From assembly GCF_000719555.1 (NCBI RefSeq), contig NZ_JOGX01000002.1, positions 177,244-241,243 of the forward strand: DNA of 64,000 nt, written 5' to 3'. Below, piece after piece: positions 33,957 to 42,463 of this stretch (its first letter is position 1; every line of letters begins with the position of its first letter). The position numbers and the translations under genes are program-made. This DNA comes from Streptomyces sp. NRRL F-5727. GTDB taxonomy: Bacteria > Actinomycetota > Actinomycetes > Streptomycetales > Streptomycetaceae. Under the pieces are notes generated by a model. It was not told where the DNA came from, made no database searches, and was given only the letters and a program-made list of their open reading frames with translations.

Positions 33957-34754
33957 ATGGCACGAGTACGGTACGGGGCGCGCACCGCGGCGGAGAGCGC
34001 CGCCGCCCGCGCCGCCGCCGCGAAGCTCCCCGACATCTGGTCCACCGGGGTGGTCGCCCTCTGGGAGACCGACCCCGACGCGGTCGCGGCCGTCCTGCCG
34101 CCCCCGCTGAAACCCACCGGGCGCCCCCTCGTCCGGGTCACCATCAGCAAGGTGGACCTGCCCGGCTGTCCTCTCGGCGCCGGCTCGGTCTCGGTGGCCG
34201 CCGCGCACGGCGCCACCGAGGGCTGGTATCCGCTGGTCATGCCGATGACCCACGAGCGGGCCCTGATCGGCGGCCGGGAGGTCTTCGGCGAGCCGAAGAA
34301 GCTCGGCGAGGTCGTCGTCGAGCGCGACGGGCTCGTGGTCGGCGCCCGGCTCGCCCGGCACGGCATCGCCTTCGTCGAGGTGCGCGGCGCCGTCTCCGGC
34401 CCGCTGCCGCTGCCCGAGCCGGCCGAGAAGACCGACTTCTACTTCAAGTTCCTGCCCGGCGTCGAGGGCTCCGGATTCGACGCCGACCCGGTCCTCGTCC
34501 ACTGCGTCCGCAACGAGCGGGTCCGCAGCCTGGAGCGGATCACCGGCGACGTCGTGCTGCGCGAGTCCATGTACGACCCCGTCGCCGACCTCCCGGTCCG
34601 CCGGCTCGTCGAGATCACCCTCGGGGAGAAGACCTCCGACCAGCGCGGCCGGGTCGCCGAGCGGGTCTCCGCGGAGGCCCTGCTGCCCTACGTCCACCAG
34701 CGCTACGACGACCCCGCGCAGATCCTCGACGGCCCCCCGGAAGGAAGCGTCTGA
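33957..34754 (+). CDS. Acetoacetate decarboxylase family protein
   Basis: A 265-residue member of the ADC fold family. The Schiff-base lysine motif is visible in GREVFGEPKKLGEVVVERDG (about residues 103-122). True acetoacetate decarboxylases use such a Lys-Lys pair; many relatives in catabolic operons act on other keto acids or as hydratase/aldolase-like enzymes. No signal peptide. ATG 33957 follows GGAAGGG. Its stop overlaps the next start (TGATG). Confidence 0.88.
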   Translation: MARVRYGARTAAESAAARAAAAKLPDIWSTGVVALWETDPDAVAAVLPPPLKPTGRPLVRVTISKVDLPGCPLGAGSVSVAAAHGATEGWYPLVMPMTHERALIGGREVFGEPKKLGEVVVERDGLVVGARLARHGIAFVEVRGAVSGPLPLPEPAEKTDFYFKFLPGVEGSGFDADPVLVHCVRNERVRSLERITGDVVLRESMYDPVADLPVRRLVEITLGEKTSDQRGRVAERVSAEALLPYVHQRYDDPAQILDGPPEGSV

Positions 34755-35638
34755 TGGAACTCCGGGAAGGGCAGGTCGCCGTCGTCACCGGCGCCGCGAG
34801 CGGCATCGGCCGGGCCATGGCCCGCCGCTTCGCCGCCGAGGGACTCGCCGTCGTCCTCGGCGACGTCGAGCCCGGACCGCTCGCCGAGGCCGCCGACGAA
34901 CTGATGGCCGAGGGGGCGCAGGTCCTCGCCCGGACCGTGGACGTCTCCGACCCGCGGGCGGTACGGGCCTTCGCCGACGCCGCCTACGACACTTTCGGCG
35001 CCGTCCACGTCCTCTGCAACAACGCCGGCGTCGGCTCCGGCGCCGAGGGCCGCATGTGGGAGCACGAGCCGAGCGACTGGAAGTGGGCCTTCGCCGTCAA
35101 CGTCTGGGGCGTCTTCCACGGCATCCAGGCGTTCGTCCCCCGTATGCTCGCCGGCGGCGAACCCGGCCACGTCGTCAACACCTCGTCCGGCGACGGCGGC
35201 ATCGCCCCGCTGCCCACCGCCTCCGTCTACGCGGTCACCAAGGCGGCCGTCGTCACCATGACGGAGTCCCTCTACGCCCATCTGAAGGCCGAGCACGCGC
35301 GCGTGGGCGCCTCCGTGCTCTTCCCCGGACCCCACATGCTCCGCACCGGACTGTGGGAGTCGCACCGCAACCGGCCCGAGCGGTACGCCAAGGAGCGCCC
35401 GCGCCGGACCCCGTACCGCACCCTCGACCAGTGGGAGGCCGCCATGAAGGAGGCCGGCCACGAGATCGCCTTCACCCCCGTCGAGGAGGTCGCCGAGCAC
35501 GTCGTCGACGGGATCAGGGCCGGCCGGTTCTGGATGCTCCCGGCGAGCGAGCACAGCGACCGGCAGATCAGGGCGCGCTCGCAGTCGATGCTCGACCGCG
35601 CCGACCCGACCTATCTGGAGAGCTTCATCCTCGACTGA
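34754..35638 (+). CDS. Short-chain dehydrogenase/reductase of the TetR-controlled operon
   Basis: A 294-residue classical SDR: cofactor motif VVTGAASGIGRAMARRFA, CNNAGVG, and the catalytic VVNTSSGDGGIAPLPTASVYAVTKAAVVTMTE with Ser, Tyr and Lys in place. The C-terminal extension (about residues 205-294) is longer than usual, with an arginine-rich substrate-side region ESHRNRPERYAKERPRRTPYRTLDQW. It probably oxidises an alcohol intermediate. It is translationally coupled to both neighbours upstream. Confidence 0.9.
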   Translation: MELREGQVAVVTGAASGIGRAMARRFAAEGLAVVLGDVEPGPLAEAADELMAEGAQVLARTVDVSDPRAVRAFADAAYDTFGAVHVLCNNAGVGSGAEGRMWEHEPSDWKWAFAVNVWGVFHGIQAFVPRMLAGGEPGHVVNTSSGDGGIAPLPTASVYAVTKAAVVTMTESLYAHLKAEHARVGASVLFPGPHMLRTGLWESHRNRPERYAKERPRRTPYRTLDQWEAAMKEAGHEIAFTPVEEVAEHVVDGIRAGRFWMLPASEHSDRQIRARSQSMLDRADPTYLESFILD

Positions 35639-35649
35639 GGGGGGTGGCC

Positions 35650-36933
35650 ATGAGCCACGAGGACCCGTATCTGATCATCTCCTCCGACTGTCACGCCGGA
35701 CTGCCCACCGAGGAGTACCGGCCCTACCTGGAGTCCCGCTTCCACCGGGCCTTCGACGACTTCCTCGCCGGCCGGCAGGCCCGCCGCGAGGCCATGACCC
35801 GCCTCGGGGTGCGCAACGAGGACTTCGCCGCCAAATGGTTCAGCGACCACGAGGAGGGGCTGCGCGGCGGCTGGGACCACGCGCAGCGGATCAAGGAGCT
35901 GGACGGGGACGGCGTCGCCGCCGAGGTCGTCTTCCCCGACGCGGACGCCGTCGACAGCCAGACCGCCGCCCCCTTCGGCGTCGGCCTCGGCCTCTCCGGC
36001 GACCAGGACCCCGAGCTCGGCATGGCGGGCGCCAAGGCGCACAACCGCTGGCTCGCCGAGTTCGTCGCCCACGCCCCGGCCCGGCACTGCGGCGTCGCCC
36101 TGCTGCCGGTCACCGCGGACCCGCGCGAGGTCGTCGCCGAGATCCACCGGGCCAAGGAGTCCGGGCTCGGTGCCCTGATGATCCCCTCCATGTGGGTCGA
36201 CAAGGCGCCCTACCACGACCGGCGGTACGACCCGGTGTGGGCGGCCGCCGCCGAGACCGGGATGCCGGTCGTCACCCACTCCGGCGCGGCGCCCCGCGAG
36301 GAGTACGGCGACCACCTCGGCATCTACGTCTCCGAGGTCACCTGGTGGCCGGCCCGGCCGCTGTGGTTCCTGCTCTGGTCCGGGGTCTTCGAGCGCCACC
36401 CGGGGCTGCGGTTCGGGGTCGCCGAGTCCGGCTGCTGGTGGCTGCCGAACCTGCTGTGGTTCATGGACCGGCTCTACCTCGGCGCGCACGGCGGCAAGAA
36501 GCTCTCGCCCTTCGCCGAGCTGCGGCGCCCGCCGAGCGAGTACCTGGACCGGCAGGTCTTCGTCTGCGCCACCAACACCAAGCGGCGCGAGCTGGCGCAG
36601 CGGTACGAGATCGGCGTCGACAACATCCTGTGGGGCTCGGACTTCCCGCACCCGGAGGGCACCTGGCCGAACACCCGGACCTGGCTGCGGAACACCTTCC
36701 ACGACATCCCGGTGGGGGAGACCCGGCGGATGCTGGGTCTGGCCGCCGCCGAGGTCTTCGGATTCGATATTCGAATATTGGATCCGATAGCCAGACGGAT
36801 CGGCCCCACCCCCGCCGACCTCGGCCAGCCCGCCGACCAGACCGCCGTCGAGGCGTCCTGGGCCCGCTCCCGCGAGACCGGCCGGCACTGGCTGACCGGC
36901 GGTGACTTCCCGGTGATCGGAGCCACGCCATGA
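35650..36933 (+). CDS. Amidohydrolase family 2 (ACMSD-like metal hydrolase/decarboxylase), first copy
   Basis: A 427-residue protein. The N-terminus LIISSDCHAGLPTEEYRPYLESRF carries the DxH form of the first metal motif; VVTHSGAAPREEYGDHLG has the second histidine region and DNILWGSDFPHPEGTWPNT the third (SDFPH), the hallmark of the ACMSD/gamma-resorcylate decarboxylase branch. Chemistry is probably C-C bond cleavage of an aromatic or keto compound. ATG 35650 follows GAGGGG. Its stop overlaps the second amidohydrolase (ATGA). Confidence 0.9.
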   Translation: MSHEDPYLIISSDCHAGLPTEEYRPYLESRFHRAFDDFLAGRQARREAMTRLGVRNEDFAAKWFSDHEEGLRGGWDHAQRIKELDGDGVAAEVVFPDADAVDSQTAAPFGVGLGLSGDQDPELGMAGAKAHNRWLAEFVAHAPARHCGVALLPVTADPREVVAEIHRAKESGLGALMIPSMWVDKAPYHDRRYDPVWAAAAETGMPVVTHSGAAPREEYGDHLGIYVSEVTWWPARPLWFLLWSGVFERHPGLRFGVAESGCWWLPNLLWFMDRLYLGAHGGKKLSPFAELRRPPSEYLDRQVFVCATNTKRRELAQRYEIGVDNILWGSDFPHPEGTWPNTRTWLRNTFHDIPVGETRRMLGLAAAEVFGFDIRILDPIARRIGPTPADLGQPADQTAVEASWARSRETGRHWLTGGDFPVIGATP

Positions 36934-38156
36934 CCGACCGGTACACGGTGATCTCGGCCGACTGCCACGCCGGCGCCGACCTCCTCGACTACAAGCCGTA
37001 CCTGGAGAAGCGCCACCACGACGACTTCGACGCCTGGGCAGCCACGTACGTCAACCCGTACGAGGACCTGCTGGCCGACACCGCCGACCGCAACTGGAAC
37101 TCCGACCGGCGGCTGCGCGAGCTGGAAACCGACGGGATCGTGGCCGAGGTCGTCTTCCCCAACACCATCCCGCCCTTCTTCCCCTCCGCCTCCCTGATGG
37201 CCCCGGCCCCCACCCGGGAGGAGTTCGAGCGGCGCTGGGCGGGGCTGCGCGCCCACAACCGCTGGCTCGCCGACTTCTGCGCGCAGGCCCCCGGCCGGCG
37301 CGCGGGCGTCGCCCAGATCCTCCTCAACGACGTCGACGAGGCCGTCCGCGAGATCCGCCGCGGTCACGCGGCCGGCCTCACCGGCGGCGTCCTGCTGCCC
37401 GGCACCCCGCCGGGCAGCGGACTGCCGGAGCTGTACTCGGAGACGTACGACCCGATCTGGGCCGTCTGCGAGGAGCTGGGCGTCCCCGTCAACCACCACG
37501 GCGGCTCCGCCTCCCCGCCGCTCGGCGACGAACCGGCCGCCCGGGCCGTCTTCATGGTGGAGACCACCTGGTTCTCCCACCGGGCCCTGTGGCACCTGGT
37601 GTTCGGCGGCGCCTTCCGCCGCCACCCCGGGCTCCGGCTGGTCCTCACCGAGCAGGGCTCCGGCTGGATCCCCGGGGTGATGGAGATGCTGGACTACTAC
37701 CACGGGCGGCTGGTCGCGGCGGCGGGCCGGGCGGCCACCGCCGAGTCCAGGTTCGGCGCGGGCCTGGCGGACGCGATGGGGCGCAGCCCCGGCGAGGTCT
37801 GGCGGGAGAACTGCTTCGTCGGCGCCAGCTTCATGCGCCCGCACGAGGTGCCGCTGCGGGACCGGATCGGCCTCGACAAGATCATGTGGGGCAGCGACTA
37901 CCCGCACGACGAGGGCACCACCCCGTACTCCCGGGAAGGGCTCCGGATCGCCTACGCGGGCCTGCCGCGCGAGGAGGTGGCGGCGATGGTCGGCGGCAAC
38001 GCGGCCCGCGTCTACGGCTTCGACCTCGCCCTCCTGGACCGGCTCGCGGCGGTCCACGGCCCCACCGTCGAGGAGATCGCCACGCCGCTGGACACGATCC
38101 CGCCCGCCGCCACCAGCCCCGCCTTCGCCCCGGGCGGCTCGGTCCGCGTCTGGTGA
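36930..38156 (+). CDS. Amidohydrolase family 2 (ACMSD-like), second copy
   Basis: A 408-residue paralogue of the gene just upstream, with the same motifs: VISADCHAGADLLDYKPYLEKRHH, VNHHGGSASPPLG, and the terminal LDKIMWGSDYPHDEGTTPYSREGL. The two copies share order and length, so they arose by duplication and may form a hetero-oligomer or act on successive steps. ATG 36930 overlaps the previous stop. This is the last gene of the operon. Confidence 0.9.
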   Translation: MTDRYTVISADCHAGADLLDYKPYLEKRHHDDFDAWAATYVNPYEDLLADTADRNWNSDRRLRELETDGIVAEVVFPNTIPPFFPSASLMAPAPTREEFERRWAGLRAHNRWLADFCAQAPGRRAGVAQILLNDVDEAVREIRRGHAAGLTGGVLLPGTPPGSGLPELYSETYDPIWAVCEELGVPVNHHGGSASPPLGDEPAARAVFMVETTWFSHRALWHLVFGGAFRRHPGLRLVLTEQGSGWIPGVMEMLDYYHGRLVAAAGRAATAESRFGAGLADAMGRSPGEVWRENCFVGASFMRPHEVPLRDRIGLDKIMWGSDYPHDEGTTPYSREGLRIAYAGLPREEVAAMVGGNAARVYGFDLALLDRLAAVHGPTVEEIATPLDTIPPAATSPAFAPGGSVRVW

Positions 38157-38275
38157 CCGCACGGCCCGCCCCGGTCCGGCCCCTTCCGCCGCCGGTGCGA
38201 CGCACGCCGGGGGCGGGGCGGCACCGGGGCGGGTCGGTGCGTGTGCCGGGGGCCGGGGGGTGCGAACCTCCAGGG

Positions 38276-38986
38276 GTGACCGCACCCCCCGTACCCGAGG
38301 CCCACGGTGGTGGACTGGGTTCCCGGCTCAACTGGCTCCGGGCCGCCGTGCTCGGAGCCAACGACGGCATCGTCTCCACCGCCGGTCTGGTCGTGGGCGT
38401 CGCCGGTGCCACCGAGTCCCAGGCCGCCCTCCTCACCGCCGGCCTCTCCGGCCTGCTGGCCGGCTCCCTCTCCATGGCGGCGGGGGAGTACGTCTCCGTC
38501 TCCGTCCAGCGCGACTCCGAGGACGCCGCCCTCGCCACCGAGAAGCGCGAGCTGCGCGAGAGCCCGGCGGCCGAACTCGACGAGCTGACCGCGCTCCTCA
38601 CCGCCCGCGGCCTCAGCCCCGCCGTGGCCCGCGAGGCCGCCGAACAGCTCACCGCGCGCGACGCGCTCAGGGCCCACGCGCGCGTGGAGCTGGGCATCGA
38701 CCCCGACGACCTCACCAAGCCCTGGCACGCGGCCTGGGCCAGCTTCCTCGCCTTCACCGCCGGCGCCCTGCTCCCGCTGCTCGCGATCGTCCTGCCGCCC
38801 GCCTCCGTCCGCCTCTGGGTCACCGTCGCCTCGGTCCTCGCCGCCCTCACCCTCACCGGCTGGTGGGCCGCCCGGCTGGCCGCCGCCCCGGCCCCGAGGG
38901 CCACCCTCCGCACGGTCGCCGGCGGCGCCCTCGCCATGGCCGTCACCTACGCGGCGGGCTCCCTCCTGGACGTCGCGGGGGTCTGA
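38276..38986 (+). CDS. VIT1/CCC1 family iron/manganese transporter
   Basis: A 236-residue membrane protein of the vacuolar iron transporter family: LRAAVLGANDGIVSTAGLVVGVAGA and SGLLAGSLSMAAGEYVSVSVQRDSE are the two N-terminal signature helices. A cytoplasmic helical domain follows (about 65-145, ELRESPAAELDELTALL...), then three more hydrophobic segments. In bacteria such proteins export Fe2+ or Mn2+. GTG 38276 is chosen for its position before the first signature helix. Confidence 0.9.
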   Translation: MTAPPVPEAHGGGLGSRLNWLRAAVLGANDGIVSTAGLVVGVAGATESQAALLTAGLSGLLAGSLSMAAGEYVSVSVQRDSEDAALATEKRELRESPAAELDELTALLTARGLSPAVAREAAEQLTARDALRAHARVELGIDPDDLTKPWHAAWASFLAFTAGALLPLLAIVLPPASVRLWVTVASVLAALTLTGWWAARLAAAPAPRATLRTVAGGALAMAVTYAAGSLLDVAGV

Positions 38987-39108
38987 CACCGCGGGCCCCG
39001 GGCGCGGCGCCTTGTCGGAAGCGGCCAAACACTGCTGACAACTCGTCTCGCATACTTGTCGGTAACGACGTCTGGCCGTCCGCGCGGGCGCGCCCTACCG
39101 TCGACGCC

Positions 39109-39363
39109 ATGCCCCACCTGCCCGATGTCGTGCTCCGGTCCATACCGGCGTTCGTCCTGCTCACCGTCGTCGAGAGGGTGGGCTGCCGGCTGCACCCCGA
39201 CGGGGACGCCGCCGGGTACGAGACGAAGGACGCCGCGACCAGCCGCGGCAGCCTCGCCTTCGACGCCCTGGGGAAGATCCCGATCCTGCGCGGACCCGGC
39301 CGGCAGCCGGAGCCCCGTACCGCCCCGCACCACGACCCGACCGCCCCGGAGCCCGCCGCGTGA
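39109..39363 (+). pseudogene. Remnant of a sterol desaturase/fatty acid hydroxylase gene
   Basis: An 84-residue frame. The N-terminal 58 residues (MPHLPDVVLRSIPAFVLLTVVE..., then GYETKDAATSRGSLAFDALGKIPI) match the start of the Streptomyces sterol desaturase family, including YETKD-ATS and the FD-x3-KIPI block. The histidine-rich catalytic part that should follow is absent; the reading frame runs straight into a Pro/Arg tail (LRGPGRQPEPRTAPHHDPTAPEPAA). So a large internal deletion seems to have joined both ends in frame. A -10 (TACCGT, 39096-39101) 7 nt before the ATG and the GTGA overlap with the next gene are preserved. Inference from memory of the family. Confidence 0.6.
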
Positions 39364-40034
39364 CCACCCAGCCCGCCACCGCCGACGCCGCCCGTCCCGC
39401 CCGCACCACCCTCGCCGGGGTCCTGTGCGGCGCCTTCCTCCTCGCCGCCGCCGTCGACCTCGGCTCACTGCTCGCCGGCGCCGACACCGGGCACCTGGTC
39501 GCCAAGCCCCTCCTGATGCCGCTCCTCGCCGCGTACGCCGCCACCCGCGGCGCCCCGGCGCCGCTCCTCGCCGCGCTGCTCCTGGGCTGGGGCGGCGACG
39601 TCCTCCTGCTGCTCGACGCCGACGGGGCGTTCCTCGCCGGCATGGGCTCCTTCGCCCTCGGCCACGTCTGCTACCTGGTGCTGTTCGGCCGCCGCCGCAC
39701 CTCGCCCGCCCTCGGCGCCGGCTACGCCCTCGTCCTCGCCGGCACCCTCGTCGCCCTCTGGCCCGGCCTCCCCGCCGACCTGTGCATCCCCGTCGCCGGC
39801 TACTCGCTGCTGCTCGCCGCCATGGCGTACCGCGCCGGCTCGCTCGGCGTCCTCGCCGGCACCGGGGGCGCGCTCTTCCTGCTCTCCGACACCCTGATCG
39901 CCACCGGCATCGCGGAGTGGCCGCAGCTGCCGGTCCCCGACTTCTGGGTCATGCTGACCTACATCGCCGCCCAGTGCCTGCTGACCGCCGGTGTCCTGCG
40001 CGCGATGTACGGTGAACGTCGTACGACCAGCTGA
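39360..40034 (+). CDS. Lysoplasmalogenase (YhhN/TMEM86 family)
   Basis: A 224-residue membrane protein with about eight hydrophobic segments. VAKPLLMPLLAAYAATRG, LLLGWGGDVLLLLD, FALGHVCYLVLFG and LFLLSDTLIATG are the four conserved family blocks with the acidic and histidine residues of the putative active site. Members cleave vinyl-ether lysophospholipids. The GTG at 39360 overlaps the stop of the desaturase remnant (GTGA), so it depends on translation of that remnant. Confidence 0.85.
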   Translation: MTTQPATADAARPARTTLAGVLCGAFLLAAAVDLGSLLAGADTGHLVAKPLLMPLLAAYAATRGAPAPLLAALLLGWGGDVLLLLDADGAFLAGMGSFALGHVCYLVLFGRRRTSPALGAGYALVLAGTLVALWPGLPADLCIPVAGYSLLLAAMAYRAGSLGVLAGTGGALFLLSDTLIATGIAEWPQLPVPDFWVMLTYIAAQCLLTAGVLRAMYGERRTTS

Positions 40035-40046
40035 CAGCGAGGAACC

Positions 40047-41090
40047 ATGCGCGCCACCACCATCCATGCCCCGTTCGACATGCGCGTGGAGGAGGTGCCC
40101 GACCCGGTCGTCCAGGACCCCGCGGACGTCGTCGTCCGGGTCCTGCGCGCCTGCATCTGCGGCAGCGACCTGTGGGCCTACCGCGGGGAGTCCGCCCGGC
40201 AGCCCGGCCAGCGGATCGGCCACGAGTTCCTCGGCGTCGTCGAGGAGACCGGCTCCGAGGTCCGCGGCTTCAAGGCCGGCGACCTCGTCGTCGCCCCCTT
40301 CGTCTGGTCCGACGGCACCTGCGAGTACTGCGCCGAGGGCCTCCAGACCTCCTGCCCCCGCGGCGGCTTCTGGGGCTCCGTGGGCTCCGACGGCGGCCAG
40401 GGCGAGGCCGTCCGCGTGCCCTTCGGCGACGGCACCCTCGTCAAGCTCCCGTCCGGCGCCGCCTCCGACGACCGGCTGCTCACCGCCCTGCTCGCCCTCT
40501 CCGACGTCATGGGCACCGGCCACCACGCCGCCCTCGGCGCCGGCGTCCGCCCCGGCTCCACCGTCGCCGTCGTCGGCGACGGCGCCGTCGGCCTCTGCGG
40601 CGTCCTCGCCGCCCGGCGGCTCGGCGCCGAGCGGATCATCGCCCTCGGCCGCCACACCGCCCGCACCGACATCGCCCGCGCCTTCGGCGCCACCGACGTC
40701 GTCGCCGAGCGCGGCGAGGCCGCCGAGGCCGCCGTCCGCGAACTCACCGGCGGCCAGGGCGCCCACGGCGTCATCGAGGCCGTCGGCACCGAGCAGTCCA
40801 TGCGCACCGCCGTGAACATCACCCGCGACGGCGGCTCCATCGGCTACGTCGGCGTCCCGCACGGCTCCGGCACCGGCCTCGACCTCTCCGTCATGTTCGA
40901 CCGGAACATCGCCCTGCGCGGCGGCGTCGCCCCCGTCCGCGCCTACATCCCCGAGCTGCTCGCCGACGTCCTCGACGGCACCATCGACCCGTCGCCGGTC
41001 TTCGACCTCACCGTGGACCTCGACGGCGTCCCCGGCGGCTACAAGGCCATGGACGAGCGCACCGCCCTCAAGGTCCTCGTCAGGCCGTAG
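40047..41090 (+). CDS. Zinc-dependent alcohol dehydrogenase (MDR family)
   Basis: A 347-residue medium-chain dehydrogenase. Catalytic zinc: CICGSDLWAYRG and GHEFLGVVEETG. The structural-zinc loop DGTCEYCAEGLQTSCPRGGF has three of the usual four cysteines. The nucleotide fold starts VAVVGDGAVGLCGVLAARRLGAERIIALGRH. It probably oxidises a small alcohol or polyol with NAD(P). ATG 40047 follows GAGGAACC; it is 12 bp after the lysoplasmalogenase gene. Its 3-prime end overlaps the convergent CoA-transferase by 11 bp. Confidence 0.92.
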   Translation: MRATTIHAPFDMRVEEVPDPVVQDPADVVVRVLRACICGSDLWAYRGESARQPGQRIGHEFLGVVEETGSEVRGFKAGDLVVAPFVWSDGTCEYCAEGLQTSCPRGGFWGSVGSDGGQGEAVRVPFGDGTLVKLPSGAASDDRLLTALLALSDVMGTGHHAALGAGVRPGSTVAVVGDGAVGLCGVLAARRLGAERIIALGRHTARTDIARAFGATDVVAERGEAAEAAVRELTGGQGAHGVIEAVGTEQSMRTAVNITRDGGSIGYVGVPHGSGTGLDLSVMFDRNIALRGGVAPVRAYIPELLADVLDGTIDPSPVFDLTVDLDGVPGGYKAMDERTALKVLVRP

Positions 41091-42378
41091 CCCACACCGG
41101 GGCGTCCGCCCCCGCGACGCCCGGCGGGCGGGACCAGCCCGCCGGGCCGCCCTCGTACGCCACCGGCGACAGCGCGTGCCGCAGCCGCCCGAGCGGGCCC
41201 TCCGACTCCGCGAGGTACCGCCCGGGGTCGTACCGGGGCAGCCCGTGCGTCAGCCAGTGCCCGGTCTGCGCCAGCGCGAGCCGGACCAGCCGGCTGCCGC
41301 CGTCCCGCTCCTGCTCCGTCAGCGACCGCAGCACCGCCGCGGCCAGCAGATACCCCGTGCCATGGTCCAGCGCCTGCGCCGGCAGCGCCCCCGGCTCCCC
41401 GGCCGACCCCTCCTCGACCGCGATCCCGGTCGCCACCTGCACCAGGCTGTCGAAGCCCCGCCGGCCGCCCCACGGCCCGTAGTCGCCCCACGCCGACAGC
41501 CGGGCCGTCACCAGACCCGGCCGCTCCAGCCCGTACCGTTCCAGCGCCCCCGGCCGGTAGCCGGTCACCAGCACGTCCGCCGCGTCCAGCAGCTCGTCGA
41601 AGCTCCGCCGGTCCGCGGGCCGGTCCAGGTCCAGGGCCGCCGTCCGCTTCCCGACGTCCGTGTCCGCGTGCTGGTCCGGCAGCTCCGGGTTCCCCGGCGG
41701 GTCGATCCGCAGCACGTCCGCGCCGAGCAGCGCCAGCGTCCGGGTCGCCACCGGCCCCGCGATCACCCGGGTCAGATCGAGCACCCGCAGCGGACCCGTC
41801 CGCCGCCGGGGCGGGGCCTCGTCGAGCCGCTCCCGGCTCAGCACCGGCCGCGCCGCCACCTCCCGGCCCTGCGCGTGGGCGGCCCACCCGCCGGGCGTCC
41901 GCAGCGCCACCGCGAGGCCCCCGGCCGCGTACACCGCCGACTCCACGTCGACGGCCTTCCGCCCGCCGATCGCCTCCGCGACCGCCTCCACCGAGTCCGC
42001 CGCGCCCAGCGCCGCCAGCAGCGCTGCCCTGTGGTGCGGGTAGTTGGCGTGGGTGCGGACCCAGCCGTCGGCCGCCCGCCAGAACCGCGACAGCGGCGCG
42101 AAGCTCACCGGCGCCCGCCCGTCCACCCGCAGGTGACGCTCGCTCACGAAGGCGGTGGCCACGGCCCCGTCGTCCACCCGCACCGGGCCCGCCACGCGCG
42201 CGTGCTCCACGGCAGCGAGACCGCAGACCGCGACCGTCGCCCGGGCCAGGTCCATCACCGGCAGCCGGGCCGGCAGCAGTCCCGCCACCCCGCCGTACTC
42301 CACCCGGTCGACCAGGGCGGGATCGCCGCCGAGAACCGCCCACAGTGCTTCCGTACCGCTCCGAACCGTGTTCTCCAT
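41080..42378 (-). CDS. CaiB/BaiF family (class III) CoA-transferase
   Basis: A 432-residue protein. PLRVLDLTRVIAGPVATRTLALLGADVLRIDPPGNPEL is the class III signature (about residues 195-232); DLDRPADRRSFDELLDAADVLVTGYRPGALERYGL follows, then the loop LSAWGDYGPWGGRRGFDSLVQVATGIA. The N-terminal 190 residues are an incomplete second CoA-transferase-like half, as in the two-lobe form of the family. Acyl-CoA donor and acceptor are unknown. ATG 42378 is preceded by CATAGT at 6 nt, again a leaderless arrangement. Confidence 0.88.
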   Translation of the reverse strand: MENTVRSGTEALWAVLGGDPALVDRVEYGGVAGLLPARLPVMDLARATVAVCGLAAVEHARVAGPVRVDDGAVATAFVSERHLRVDGRAPVSFAPLSRFWRAADGWVRTHANYPHHRAALLAALGAADSVEAVAEAIGGRKAVDVESAVYAAGGLAVALRTPGGWAAHAQGREVAARPVLSRERLDEAPPRRRTGPLRVLDLTRVIAGPVATRTLALLGADVLRIDPPGNPELPDQHADTDVGKRTAALDLDRPADRRSFDELLDAADVLVTGYRPGALERYGLERPGLVTARLSAWGDYGPWGGRRGFDSLVQVATGIAVEEGSAGEPGALPAQALDHGTGYLLAAAVLRSLTEQERDGGSRLVRLALAQTGHWLTHGLPRYDPGRYLAESEGPLGRLRHALSPVAYEGGPAGWSRPPGVAGADAPVWATA

Positions 42379-42417
42379 GCCCGCACTATGGCACCGGGTG
42401 CCACCCCCCGGACACGC

Positions 42418-42457
42418 GAGAGGGCCCCGGTGCTGCAGACCACACCGGGGCCCTCTC
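42418..42457. terminator. Hairpin terminator of the subtilase gene
   Basis: A perfect 15-bp stem (GAGAGGGCCCCGGTG and its complement) with a 10-nt loop, 7 bp after the protease stop. Confidence 0.85.
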
Positions 42458-42463
42458 CGAGCG

